A DNA stretch of 56,839 bases, taken from NCBI GenBank assembly GCA_016936175.1, contig JAFGPN010000018.1, positions 1-56,839 of the forward strand, in the 5' to 3' direction. Shown in pieces: positions 10,629 to 20,596 of this stretch. A model generated the notes under the pieces. It had not been told where the DNA came from. It did no database searches and saw nothing but the letters and a program-made list of their open reading frames with translations. Both the position numbers and the translations under genes were made by a program. This DNA is from Patescibacteria group bacterium (GTDB lineage Bacteria; Patescibacteriota; Kazan-3B-28; UBA10110). How positions within the stretch are numbered: the stretch's first letter is position 1; each line of letters begins with the position of its first letter.

Positions 10629-10712
10629 GGGCGGATGGCGAAATGGTAGACGCACTAGCTTTAGGAGCTAGCGGGGCAACCCATGGAGGTTCGAGTCCTC
10701 TTCCGCCCACCA
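10629..10712 (+). tRNA. tRNA-Leu (anticodon TAG)
   Basis: GGGCGGA/TCCGCCC acceptor, long variable arm, TTTAGGA anticodon loop, encoded CCA. Confidence 0.95.
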
Positions 10713-10718
10713 CAAAAT

Positions 10719-10745
10719 AAACACCGGCACACGCCGGTGGTTGTT
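10719..10745 (+). terminator. Rho-independent terminator after tRNA-Leu
   Basis: ACACCGGCACACGCCGGTG followed by GTTGTTTTGTT. Confidence 0.75.
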
Positions 10746-10788
10746 TTGTTATGCGAGGACTCGAACCGGAGTCCTCCCTGCCCGCCCG

Positions 10789-10818
10789 CCTGCCCGCGGA
10801 CGCGGGACGCGGCCAGGG
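10789..10818 (+). repeat. 30-bp GC-rich near-palindromic element, copy 1
   Basis: CCTGCCCGCGGACGCGGGACGCGGCCAGGG; copy at 41186-41215 differs at two positions. Confidence 0.85.
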
Positions 10819-11021
10819 CAGTCCCGATTTATCGGGACGCAGGAGGGTTCCGCCCACCAATTGCTCATACCCGAGGTTGCGGTTTCGGTCATTTTTGGGT
10901 ATAATAGTATCTGAAATCAATCGGACCTTGAAAATTAAATGTTACTCTAAAGAAGTTTTTATTTTTATTATTCTTTGGAGTATAAAAGAGGGCATTATAT
11001 TAACGTTAGGAAGGAGACAAG

Positions 11022-11717
11022 ATGCAGAACAACCTCCTCAATGAGTGGGGTCAAGCTGTGCTCAATCCGCTTCAGGATATCTGGTATCGTTTCTTAATCT
11101 TTCTGCCCAATTTAATCGGCGCTTTACTGATCATCCTAATTGGATGGATTGTCGCCGTGGGGTTAGATAGATTAGTAACTCAAATCCTTAAGCAGCTTAA
11201 GCTTGATCACGCTTTGAACAAAGTCGGCACTAAGACCTTGTTCAAAAAGTCTGGCGTGGATTTTGAGGCGTCAGATTTCATCGGTGGCTTAGTTAAGTGG
11301 ACGGTCCTACTGATCGCCCTTCTCGCCGCCGCAGATGTTTTGGGCTTAAGCAAGATCACAGATTTCTTGAACGCGATTCTTAGTTACATCCCAAACATCT
11401 TCGTGGCCATCGCTATTCTGTTAATTGGAATGTTGGCCGCTAATTTCTTTGCCCATGTGGTTCGAGGCGGCGTAGGCGCCGCTCGAATTAAGGTGGCCAA
11501 TCTTCTGGCTGCCGTTACCAGGTGGACCATTTGGATCTTCGCCATATTTGCAGCGTTGACCCAGCTGGGTATCGCCGAAGCGATTATCAACAACCTGATC
11601 ATGGCCATCTTCTTTATGATTGCCTTGGCTGGTGGTTTGGCCTTCGGTTTAGGCGGTCAAAAAGCCGCTTCAGAAACCTTGGAAGACATGAAAAAAGAAA
11701 TGAGACACCGCGACTAA
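11022..11717 (+). CDS. Small membrane protein with conserved TM helices (mechanosensitive-channel-associated family)
   Basis: 231 aa; repeated FIGGLVKWTVLLIALLAAADVLG / LAGGLAFGLGGQKAASETLE segments. Confidence 0.8.
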   Translation: MQNNLLNEWGQAVLNPLQDIWYRFLIFLPNLIGALLIILIGWIVAVGLDRLVTQILKQLKLDHALNKVGTKTLFKKSGVDFEASDFIGGLVKWTVLLIALLAAADVLGLSKITDFLNAILSYIPNIFVAIAILLIGMLAANFFAHVVRGGVGAARIKVANLLAAVTRWTIWIFAIFAALTQLGIAEAIINNLIMAIFFMIALAGGLAFGLGGQKAASETLEDMKKEMRHRD

Positions 11718-11733
11718 TCAAAACCAAAATACC

Positions 11734-11761
11734 AAAAAATCCCGGTTAACCGGGATTTTTT
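11734..11761 (+). terminator. Rho-independent terminator
   Basis: AAAAAATCCCGGTTAACCGGGATTTTTT. Confidence 0.85.
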
Positions 11762-12047
11762 GGTTGCATGTCATCCTGAAACGAGTTCAGGATGACAAGG
11801 ATTTGTTGTTTTTGTCTGGGTCCCCGGGTCAAGCCCAAGATTCCTGCTTTCCGACTACGCCAAGGCTACGACGGACAAGTCGCAGGAATAACAAGAGAGA
11901 TAGATCGCCACGGGCTATCGCCCTCGCAATGACAACGGGGGAGGTAAGAGCAACCCCACCCTACCTCCCCTTGCCAAGGGGAGGAGAGGAGGGGTTAGAT
12001 TACTGTTTGACCGAGATCTGATCTCAGATATCCGATATCCGGAAATG

Positions 12048-13184
12048 CTATTTCATTTCGCCCAGGGTAACCGATACCTCCATTGTTTTACCGCCACGAA
12101 GTAGTTTAACCTTAATCACATCCCCAGGCTTATGCAATTTTAAAACCGAGGGGATGGTTACACTCTCATCGATGGTTTTACCATCTAACACAGTAATGAT
12201 ATCGTTCTCTTTTATCCCCGCTTTATCTGCCGGCCCGCCCGGCGTTACCGCAAACTCCGACGCATTAGCGCCACGGGTAACTATCGCGCCCTTATCAACC
12301 GACATGTGGTTAGCGGCGGCCAGCTCTGGGGTTATTGTCATATATCGGATGCCCAGCATCGGCCGAGAAATCTTCCCGCCGGCCGCCACCGCTTCGATAC
12401 TAGATTTAACGTCGTTGATGGGGATGGCAAAACCAATTGATTGGCCCTGAATATCAATGGCTGTATTAATGCCAATGACCTCGCCTGCCAAATTAACTAA
12501 CGGACCGCCCGAGTTCCCCGGGTTAATCGCCGCATCGGTCTGGATAACGTTATCGATCTGTTCCGAACCGCCCGAACCGCCCCCAGCTGTAATCGCTCGA
12601 CCAATGCCGCTAATAATGCCAGTGGTGACTGTATTCTGATACTGACCTAAAGCATTACCGATGGCCACAACTTGCTGGCCAACTCGTAACTTACTTGAAT
12701 CTCCTAAGGTTGCAACCGGCAAATTAGAGGCCGATATTTTTAGAACGGCTAAGTCGTTAAAGGCATCTCGAGCCACTACTGTGGCATCGTAGGTTTTACC
12801 GCTTGAGGTGGTAACGGTATATTTAGCGTCTGCGGACGCCACGTGACGATTAGTAACTATCAAGCCGTTATTCCGAATAATAAATCCGGTTCCACTACCG
12901 GTTTGTTCATAAGTACCCCCAAAAAATCCTGTTACTTGATTGGTGTAGGTAATACTGGCAACCGCTGGTGACACTTTGGCTACCACATCTTCGACTGACG
13001 TGTCATTCACAGTTCCACCAGTTGAATTATTGGTGGTAGTGGTGGTGTTATCAATCGCCGCGCTGTTATTGGCTGGTGCTTGTAGCCAAGATAGCTGACC
13101 ATTGCCCCACAATAAAACGAGGGCTAATCCTCCGACTAATCCCCCCAGAACCCCCCAGCCAAAATTAGCTAACCATTTTTGCAT
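12048..13184 (-). CDS. HtrA/DegP-like trypsin-type serine protease with PDZ domain
   Basis: TNRHVAS, NDLAVLKI, INPGNSGGPLVN catalytic motifs; C-terminal PDZ. Confidence 0.96.
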   Translation of the reverse strand: MQKWLANFGWGVLGGLVGGLALVLLWGNGQLSWLQAPANNSAAIDNTTTTTNNSTGGTVNDTSVEDVVAKVSPAVASITYTNQVTGFFGGTYEQTGSGTGFIIRNNGLIVTNRHVASADAKYTVTTSSGKTYDATVVARDAFNDLAVLKISASNLPVATLGDSSKLRVGQQVVAIGNALGQYQNTVTTGIISGIGRAITAGGGSGGSEQIDNVIQTDAAINPGNSGGPLVNLAGEVIGINTAIDIQGQSIGFAIPINDVKSSIEAVAAGGKISRPMLGIRYMTITPELAAANHMSVDKGAIVTRGANASEFAVTPGGPADKAGIKENDIITVLDGKTIDESVTIPSVLKLHKPGDVIKVKLLRGGKTMEVSVTLGEMK

Positions 13185-13189
13185 TAGTC

Positions 13190-13990
13190 TTATATGTTAG
13201 GAGATATAACAAATAACATGTCGAAGAAGAACAGGGTAAGCAGTAACACAGCAGCTATACCAATATATTCAAATATTACTTTTATGGTCAAGTTGCCTTT
13301 TAGATAATGCGCCACGAAATCCGAATAGAGGTAATATACTACCAGCAATAAAAAGGTTTTGAAGTAAATGTTCTTATGCCAAGCGCCGGTAACCCAGACT
13401 AACTGTTCGCTGATCAACGCCAACACAAAGGCATAAAGCCAGAACCGTTTAGTTGATATCCCCTGTCGCCAAAATAGCAGATATAGGCTGAAGATAACCT
13501 GAACCGCTACCCCCAACATCAACCAAAAAATACCCAAGCTGTAAAACTGGACCGCAAACATTAATGAGGCGCTGGTAATGAACAACACCAGCAATCGGAC
13601 TAACCCCAGCCAATGGATAGCCGGCAGGGGCCACTGGCCAGTATCGATATGCTCTTGATGCCAATAACCTACTAGCCAGCTCACCGCCAAGATCAAAGCC
13701 GCGACCAGTTCGATCTGCCACAATCTCATGACCGAGAAAAGCAAAAAGCCGGTCGAGCCCATTACCACCCAAATCAACTCGCCGGCCAACATTCGGGTTG
13801 AGAAATCCCACCTTAAATTACCGATCCACCAGCTAAAAAGTATCAACACGATTAATAACAGAGCCATCCACCACGGTAACTGAACCGGCAAAAAATACAT
13901 TAATTGAAAGATACCCAAAAGCACTACTAAAAGTAGTAGTAACTTTCGGTGATGCCAAAACCAGTTAAAATTGAGTGGTTGTTTGATCAA
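13190..13990 (-). CDS. Polytopic membrane protein
   Basis: 266 aa, multiple hydrophobic segments. Confidence 0.75.
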   Translation of the reverse strand: MIKQPLNFNWFWHHRKLLLLLVVLLGIFQLMYFLPVQLPWWMALLLIVLILFSWWIGNLRWDFSTRMLAGELIWVVMGSTGFLLFSVMRLWQIELVAALILAVSWLVGYWHQEHIDTGQWPLPAIHWLGLVRLLVLFITSASLMFAVQFYSLGIFWLMLGVAVQVIFSLYLLFWRQGISTKRFWLYAFVLALISEQLVWVTGAWHKNIYFKTFLLLVVYYLYSDFVAHYLKGNLTIKVIFEYIGIAAVLLLTLFFFDMLFVISPNI

Positions 13991-15387
13991 AGCGAGCTTG
14001 CTTCAGTCCCCAACACTACCCGCACCTCCGCAGTAGTAGTGGTAGTTACCTTATCAGTACCAATCTCGGCGTTTAACGAACTGGCCAATCGTTTAACCTC
14101 CCACTCACGCTTACCCTCAGACAGATCGTAAACCATAGTCTTGGTAAAGCCCTTAGTGGCGTTGTTACCAGTAGAGACCACATTGTAGCTTTGCGCCTTT
14201 AGCTTGGTCGATATCTTCCCGGCCAAGCCAGTTACATTAGTGCCGTTTAGCACCTCTACCTTTAATGGTTCCGTGCTGGCCATCTCTTGATCTGCCGACT
14301 CTACACTCTGACTACCAGAGACGATCTTAGCCACATAATCGGTAATGGTTTTAAAGTCATCGCCAACCGGTTTAAGCACATATAGCTCTCCCGCCCGTGT
14401 GCCATACAGTAGGCCAGTTGGAGAATCATCAAATACCTTGGTCACTAGCTGAGTGGCATCAAAATCTCTGGTTAACTCCAGCGCCCGTTTCATCTCTGCA
14501 ATAGTCAGGTTGGTTTGAATACTGTCGGTTAACAGGTCCAACACCGCCAAGGCTTTGGTCGGATTGGTTAACAGATTAATCTTCATCGCTGTTTCCCGCA
14601 TCGCCAATATCACTTGCTGCTGACGACGAGCTCTGTCAAAGTCCGATGTACTTTGGCGCGAACGGGCATACTTTAACGCCATTGCCCCATCCATCGTATA
14701 GGTACCAGCTTTAATGTTGACTACCTCAAAGGTCTTGCCTGGACCGGGATACTTGTCATCGTAAAGGTCTTTATCAACTGTCACATCAATTCCGCCCAAT
14801 CCTTCGTCGATTAATTTAGCAAAGCCAGAAAAGTCGATACGAATATAGTAAGGAATGTCTAGCCCCAAGACTTGGCCAACAACATCAGCAGCCAACTCGC
14901 CGCCCTCATTGCCTTCCTCCGCGTTACCAATCTCATAAACTGCATTGAGCTTAGAGTCTCCAAATCCAGGCACTTTAACAAACAAATCACGGGGCAACGA
15001 GAACAACATGCCACTCTTGTCGCTTACATTTAAACTGGCGACCATCACTGTATCAGTTAGATTGGGACCTTCGACCTCTGGGCCACCCCCCGGGATACCT
15101 AGCAATAGCACATTAACTCTGCCGGATTCTTCACCCAACAACTTACTGGTATTAAGAGTAAACAGGCTTTTAATGCCACCATCCCAATTCCAACCGCCCA
15201 AGGCGACCTTAGTAGCAAACCAACCAGCCACTAATAAAATAATTACTAAAATGGTTAAGCCAAAGACTCGCTTGGCTGAGCTACGCCGCTTAACTCGATG
15301 TAGCCTACTCTCTTCCACAGGCTCTTCCCGTAATTCTTCCCCCCGCGTCCGGCGAGAAGCCTTGAGATCTTTTTTCCGAATAACCAT
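13987..15387 (-). CDS. LytR-CpsA-Psr (LCP) family protein with LytR C-terminal domain
   Basis: LLGIPGGG, TDTVMVASLN, LPRDLFVKVPGFG, YARSRQSTSDFDRARRQQQVI motifs. Confidence 0.94.
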   Translation of the reverse strand: MVIRKKDLKASRRTRGEELREEPVEESRLHRVKRRSSAKRVFGLTILVIILLVAGWFATKVALGGWNWDGGIKSLFTLNTSKLLGEESGRVNVLLLGIPGGGPEVEGPNLTDTVMVASLNVSDKSGMLFSLPRDLFVKVPGFGDSKLNAVYEIGNAEEGNEGGELAADVVGQVLGLDIPYYIRIDFSGFAKLIDEGLGGIDVTVDKDLYDDKYPGPGKTFEVVNIKAGTYTMDGAMALKYARSRQSTSDFDRARRQQQVILAMRETAMKINLLTNPTKALAVLDLLTDSIQTNLTIAEMKRALELTRDFDATQLVTKVFDDSPTGLLYGTRAGELYVLKPVGDDFKTITDYVAKIVSGSQSVESADQEMASTEPLKVEVLNGTNVTGLAGKISTKLKAQSYNVVSTGNNATKGFTKTMVYDLSEGKREWEVKRLASSLNAEIGTDKVTTTTTAEVRVVLGTEASSL

Positions 15388-15487
15388 AAGACTCCTGATA
15401 AATTATTTTATGTACTACTACTAATCATAATACATCAATCCAAATCAATTGACACACTGCTTAGGAAATACGGACAATGGTGTCGGA

Positions 15488-16504
15488 ATGCATGATGATG
15501 AAGAAGAAAAAGTAACGTCCGGGTTTTACCTCTCCCGCCCACTGCTGGTGATCGGTTTGGTAGTGCTAATACTGGGAGTTGGCATAATCTCATTTGTCCA
15601 GGCAGGGGGGCGACAAGCGATAGCCAAAAGTTGGTTGGGATGGTTTTTGCCATCGTTTAGCCTAGAGATAAAAGCCAGTCCATCTTACTTACCAGCTGAC
15701 GGTAACAGCACGACCCTAATCGATATTGTCGCCAAAGATAAGCACGGCCAGTTAATCGATGGCAGTGACATCGAAATCAACCTAGTGCAAGGTATCGGCG
15801 ACCTGACCAATTCGGCTGATATGCCGTCCAATGTATCAAAGCAGGTGATTTTGCGGACTCCCGCCAAACCGCAAGTCATAATAATTGAAGCGGATTTTAG
15901 AGGGATAAAAGAAACCGTCACGGTAGATATTTTTGATCCGGCCCCTCCAGCCGTCCCGACCCTTAAAGCTCCCGCCGACAAAGCTGTAATCACCACCGCT
16001 ATTCCTACAATATCCGGTCAGGGCCCGGTCGGGACCAAAGTTGAAGCGTACGTTGATGATCAACAAAATACCATTTTTACAGTAGACTCATCCGGAAACT
16101 TTGCTGGTCCATTAGAACAAGCCATTAAGCGCGGTCAGCACAGCCTTAAGTTAATTTCGATAAATAAGTACGGGGTCAGAAGCGCCGCCTCTATCCCCAT
16201 CACTATTGAGATTCGCACTCCGGACCCAGAGATCGATCTGGCCAACCTTCGGATTAAACCCAATCCGGCCAAGGCCGGCGAGGTGTTTTATGTCTTCGTC
16301 CCGGTTTCATCTAATACCCAATCAGTTAAGCTGATGATAGAAAACACTTCCTACGCCCTCGCCGACCGCAACCGTTCTAGCATCTACAGCGCTACCCTAA
16401 GGGCCCCCACTTCGCCCGGCCTCTACCCCATATCTCTAATCATCACTAATCAGGGGGGAGATAGTGTTTTGGCCGAGAATATTGCCTCGCTTAAAGTCCG
16501 CTGA
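15488..16504 (+). CDS. Membrane-anchored Ig-like/invasin-domain protein
   Basis: N-terminal TM then ASPSYLPADGNSTTLIDIVAKDKHGQLIDG invasin-type Ig motif; start placed at internal MHDDEEE. Confidence 0.75.
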   Translation: MHDDEEEKVTSGFYLSRPLLVIGLVVLILGVGIISFVQAGGRQAIAKSWLGWFLPSFSLEIKASPSYLPADGNSTTLIDIVAKDKHGQLIDGSDIEINLVQGIGDLTNSADMPSNVSKQVILRTPAKPQVIIIEADFRGIKETVTVDIFDPAPPAVPTLKAPADKAVITTAIPTISGQGPVGTKVEAYVDDQQNTIFTVDSSGNFAGPLEQAIKRGQHSLKLISINKYGVRSAASIPITIEIRTPDPEIDLANLRIKPNPAKAGEVFYVFVPVSSNTQSVKLMIENTSYALADRNRSSIYSATLRAPTSPGLYPISLIITNQGGDSVLAENIASLKVR

Positions 16505-16978
16505 TAGGAGCTCTGGGAGCCCCAAAATAACTCTTGACCCCATTAGAAATCGCTGATGAGACCTGCCAATGGGATCTACGAAGAGTGAAATGGCCCCCGA
16601 TTAATCGAAATACCAGGGCTACGCCCAAGGCTTCTCCGGACTTCTAAAGGGGTTGACAAAATACTTTATTCGAGGTAGTATATGGACGGTTTCCAAAGTA
16701 TGCGGAAACCTTTTTGGTAGGGATAAAACACATATCCTCATCCATAAATTTAGAGGATCACTATTAGTACCTCATCTAAAATTAGGTCCGGACTCCCCCC
16801 TCATAATGATCCGCCTAGGCGGACCATCACTAAAAAGGGGGTCTTAGCTGTAATCCAAAAGATAGCTAAACGAGGACGAGGGCTACGGAGCATTAAGCTA
16901 ACCAGCCGCTCGTTTACCAGAGGGATAGATCTGCGCAAAACTGTCCGTTCGTTTGGAGAATCTGGTAAACATTGGGGG

Positions 16979-17968
16979 TTGGTAACTTTGTCAGTCATCG
17001 TCTTGTTTAGCAGTATCAAGCTAGGCGCTCCAGCCGGGACCGGTGGCCCGGCTAACAATAATGTGCGTTATCGCACCATCGCCGAGATCGCCTCGGCCGC
17101 CACCTTGGCAGAGTTAGGCAACCCCCTGTATAGCAACGAGGAGTACACCACTAACGTTGATGCAAACGGCGAGTACCTATTTAAAACCGTCCAGACCGAA
17201 ACGATTATCAGTCGAAGCAACCGAACCAAAACCATTAAATATATCGTTCGTGAAGGCGAATCAATCAACAGCTTGGCCAGTGACTTTGGCATCACTGCCT
17301 TAACTCTTAAATATGCTAACGGTCTGTCTAATAACTCGCTAAAAGTTGGGCAAGAGTTAAAAATCCCGCCGCTTGATGGCTTATACGCTACAGTCCAACG
17401 CAACGATACCCTCAGCAGTATCGCCAATCGCTATCATGTAAAAGTTGACGATATTATTAAATATAACGGACTTATCCCAGGCGATCCGATCTTTGCTGGC
17501 CACGAACTACTAATTCCCGGAGCGATTGTACCCAAGACTACTGCCGCACCGTCTAGTAGCAGCAAGGTTGGTGTACCTGCATTTAACCCAACACCCTATT
17601 CTGGTCGATTCATCTGGCCGACCGAAACACCCACCCATTACATATCACAAGGATACCGCAGTGGACATCGCGCCATCGACCTTAACCGCTTAAACGGATG
17701 GGGCATTTATGCCTCTGCTCCAGGTGTAATCCAGACGCAAAGAAGCCGTTGGGGCTACGGCAACCTAATCATTATCAATCATGGTGGCGGTTGGAGCACC
17801 TACTACGGTCATTTGAGTGAATTTAGGGTAAGTCCAGGCGAATACGTCCAGCAGGGCCAACTTATCGGAATTATGGGTTCGACGGGCCGTTCAACCGGGC
17901 CCCATCTGCACTTCGAGATTCGCCAAAACGACATCCTCTTAAACCCGCTAAACTACCTACCTCGATGA
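16979..17968 (+). CDS. LysM repeats + M23 peptidase
   Basis: Two LysM motifs (YIVREGESINSLASDFG, ATVQRNDTLSSIANRYH); GHRAIDL...STYYGHLS...GRSTGPHLHFEIR; true start may lie upstream with a non-ATG codon. Confidence 0.93.
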   Translation: MVTLSVIVLFSSIKLGAPAGTGGPANNNVRYRTIAEIASAATLAELGNPLYSNEEYTTNVDANGEYLFKTVQTETIISRSNRTKTIKYIVREGESINSLASDFGITALTLKYANGLSNNSLKVGQELKIPPLDGLYATVQRNDTLSSIANRYHVKVDDIIKYNGLIPGDPIFAGHELLIPGAIVPKTTAAPSSSSKVGVPAFNPTPYSGRFIWPTETPTHYISQGYRSGHRAIDLNRLNGWGIYASAPGVIQTQRSRWGYGNLIIINHGGGWSTYYGHLSEFRVSPGEYVQQGQLIGIMGSTGRSTGPHLHFEIRQNDILLNPLNYLPR

Positions 17969-18468
17969 TAGTGACAATTCTCTTGTCACTATGGGCTTCG
18001 CCAATTTTTATTATCGAAACCGCCGGAGCGTTACTGCTCTGGACTTTTCGCCAAGTTGTGCCGATTAAAATCCATACTGACCCCAAACTACCTTATGCTT
18101 GGGCGTGGTTGTTTTATGTTCGACCCAACACCTTCCTACGAAAATATATGGATAAACGAGAGTGGAAAGGGTGGGGTCGTGGAAATATAATTGTTGTCCG
18201 TGAGGATGTCCTCGCTGCTCGTCCCGCAATCCCCCTCCACGAGCTCCGCCATGTTTGGCAGATTATGGTGCTGGGAATTTTCAAGCCAATTATCTCCATC
18301 CCCACCACTTTGGTGTATCGCATTCTCTATGGAGCCAAGTTAGGATACTGGCTAAATCCATTTGAGCAAGATTGTTACCGTTTCTCCGGCGAGACCGAAT
18401 TAATGAATCAACGCATCCAAGAACTACGGCAATTACGCCATTGGAGCCCGAGTGTCCCGAATCGATAA
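17965..18468 (+). CDS. Hypothetical membrane protein with HELRH motif
   Basis: 167 aa; IPLHELRHVWQIM, hydrophobic N-terminus. Confidence 0.7.
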   Translation: MIVTILLSLWASPIFIIETAGALLLWTFRQVVPIKIHTDPKLPYAWAWLFYVRPNTFLRKYMDKREWKGWGRGNIIVVREDVLAARPAIPLHELRHVWQIMVLGIFKPIISIPTTLVYRILYGAKLGYWLNPFEQDCYRFSGETELMNQRIQELRQLRHWSPSVPNR

Positions 18469-18731
18469 AATTAGCGCTGCCGAAGCTGTTGTTTGAGTCC
18501 CGGTATACCGGGACGAGTTCAGCGATAGGCGGAAAGCTATATTTTATCTGATGAGGAGCGAAGGCGACTGGCGGCCGGTTTGGGGCCACCCGTTTGCCGG
18601 GACAAATGGGTAGCAAAAAATATTAGGTTAAAATCCTGAAACAAGTTCAGGATGACAGATGGGGAAGTTGTCATGTTGTCGCTCGCAATGACAAGTTGGG
18701 TTATGTCGTACAATATAGTAAAGAATGCTAG

Positions 18732-19676
18732 ATGAATAATGAAGAATGTCGAATGAGCAAATTAGAAGATTTGATAGATGATTTTCTCGATTATACCGAG
18801 ATAGAGAAACATCGAAGTGGCAAAACCCGAGATAACTACGCCCACTATCTGGGCCGATTTGCCGAGTTTACGGCGGGTGAAACTAGAAAAGATATCTCCC
18901 CCGCTCAAATTAACCTGCCCCTTATTCGCAAGTATCGACTGTGGCTAAATCGTTTTTCAGATGAAGCGGGCAATCCCCTAAAGCCAATTACTCAAAACTA
19001 CCACATTATTGCCCTGCGAGCTTTCCTTAAGTTTTTGGCCAAACAAGATATTAAAACTTTGACTGCCGAAAAGATAGAATTAGGCAAAACCTCAGAACGG
19101 CATATCGATTTTCTCTCCCCAGAAGAATTAGAACAGATCTTTGCCGCTGTGCCATTAGATGACAAGATCGAAAACTTACGCGACCTAACCATTTTAATTA
19201 CCCTCTTCTCCACCGGACTGCGAGTATCCGAACTTACTAATCTAAAACGCAAGGATATCGATCTCAAGCGTGGCGAGTTTATGGTTCGTGGAAAAGGCGA
19301 TAAACCACGGGTAGTATTTTTATCCGCCGATGCCAAAGATTTATTAGATAAATATTTTACTAAGCGAACCGATAACGCCGAAGCGGCTTTTGTGGCCCAT
19401 AAAGGCCCCAGTAAACACACCGCCCTAACCCCTCGTAGTGTTCAACGAATTGTAGAAAAATATACCAAAGCCGCTGGTATAGTTAAAAAAGTAACTCCGC
19501 ATGTTCTGCGCCACTCCTTCGCCACCGACCTACTAATCAATGGAGCAGACATTCGCTCCGTGCAAACCATGCTCGGCCACTCCTCTATTACTACTACCCA
19601 GATCTATACCCACCTCACCAATCCCCACTTGAAAGAGATACACCGTACCTTTCATAACAAACGGGGTCGAAAGTGA
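18732..19676 (+). CDS. Tyrosine recombinase XerC/XerD-like
   Basis: TGLRVSELTNL, HVLRHSFATDLL, LGHSSITTTQIYTH catalytic motifs. Confidence 0.95.
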   Translation: MNNEECRMSKLEDLIDDFLDYTEIEKHRSGKTRDNYAHYLGRFAEFTAGETRKDISPAQINLPLIRKYRLWLNRFSDEAGNPLKPITQNYHIIALRAFLKFLAKQDIKTLTAEKIELGKTSERHIDFLSPEELEQIFAAVPLDDKIENLRDLTILITLFSTGLRVSELTNLKRKDIDLKRGEFMVRGKGDKPRVVFLSADAKDLLDKYFTKRTDNAEAAFVAHKGPSKHTALTPRSVQRIVEKYTKAAGIVKKVTPHVLRHSFATDLLINGADIRSVQTMLGHSSITTTQIYTHLTNPHLKEIHRTFHNKRGRK

Positions 19677-19678
19677 AC

Positions 19679-19792
19679 AATACTACAGGGAAGCTTGCCC
19701 CGTACCAACATACCGCTGAAATTGCGGTAGCAATTTCCGGCTTGTTTGGTATCGGGGTACATAAAGCATTTCATAACCGCCGCAAAAAATGA
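19679..19792 (+). pseudogene. Displaced 3' end of a second xerC/D, interrupted by a 64-bp palindromic element
   Basis: Removing 19694-19757 gives TACAGGGAAG^TACATAAAGCATTTCATAACCGCCGCAAAAAATGA = YREVHKAFHNRRKK*, matching XerC/D C-termini. Confidence 0.75.
19694..19757 (+). repeat. 64-66 bp imperfect palindromic element, copy 1
   Basis: CTTGCCCCGTACCAACATA...GCTGAAATTGCGG..GCAATTTCCG..TTTGGTATCGGGG; second copy at 43067-43132. Confidence 0.9.
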
Positions 19793-20319
19793 TGAACGAC
19801 CAAGACTGGCAAAAATTAGATAGCAAACAGGTCTATAAAGGATACCGCAATGTTGTGCGAACTAATTTTAGAATGCCAAATGGTAAAACAATCGACTATG
19901 ACATAATCGATGAAGGTCGAGCCGTCTGTGTGTTAGCGCTAACAGCCAACCAACAGGTAGTTCTCGCCAAACAGTTCCGACCCGGACAGAACAAAATCCT
20001 GCTCGAACTGCCCGGCGGTGGTGCCAAAAAAGACGAAGATCCGCTAGACGCGATCAAACGAGAGCTATTAGAAGAAACTGGCTACACCGGTAATTTCCAA
20101 TTTGTCAGCACCAGCTGGCACTCCGCCTACTCGACCCTCCAACGATATAATTTTGTCGCCACCAACTGTGTTAAGGTGGCCGAACCAGACTCGGGTGATG
20201 AAGAATTTACCGAGGTGGTTTTAATGTCCTTGTCAGAATTTCGGGAGCACCTAAGAAGCGGCGAACTAACCGATATGGGCACCGGTTATCGCTGCCTCGA
20301 CTTCCTCCATTTATTGTAG
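19789..20319 (+). CDS. NUDIX hydrolase (ADP-ribose pyrophosphatase-like)
   Basis: GGGAKKDEDPLDAIKRELLEETGY Nudix box. Confidence 0.93.
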   Translation: MMNDQDWQKLDSKQVYKGYRNVVRTNFRMPNGKTIDYDIIDEGRAVCVLALTANQQVVLAKQFRPGQNKILLELPGGGAKKDEDPLDAIKRELLEETGYTGNFQFVSTSWHSAYSTLQRYNFVATNCVKVAEPDSGDEEFTEVVLMSLSEFREHLRSGELTDMGTGYRCLDFLHLL

Positions 20320-20348
20320 AGCCTTATCGCCATCGGAGGAGGAACGTC

Positions 20349-20452
20349 CTCAATTGAGCTAAATCCTGGTTGGGTGGAGGCACTTGTCTGACCCCGACTT
20401 GTCGGGGGAGTTGTGCCGGGAGCGCCCAGGGATTTAGCCAATTGATAGCTCC
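20349..20452. repeat. Nested palindromic elements
   Basis: Outer CTCAATTGAGCTAAATCCTGG/CCAGGGATTTAGCCAATTGATAG; inner CCCCGACTTGTCGGGG. Confidence 0.75.
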
Positions 20453-20596
20453 GACGACTGGCCGTCCTTTCGGTGCTACCACTTTGGACGAGCAAAGTGG
20501 TAGCGAAAAGATAATGTTGTACGATTCTGGACCCTCCTGCGCCAAGGCTACAGACGGGCAGACAAGCCAGAATGACGTGGTTAGCACGGCCAACAA

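Noticed and set aside
10588-11044. ORFs 10588-10920, 10683-10904 and 10751-11044
   Set aside because: They run through tRNA-Leu and the palindromic insert; RVLFRPP/EPPWVAPLAP strings are typical spurious tRNA translations.
16653-16847. ORF 16653-16847
   Set aside because: It spans a palindromic intergenic region and a likely promoter; no protein support.
18732-19676. xerC/D as the integrase of an integrative element
   Set aside because: It looks like the housekeeping chromosomal Xer recombinase with no phage or conjugation genes nearby; the adjacent remnant is explained better as a displaced gene end.
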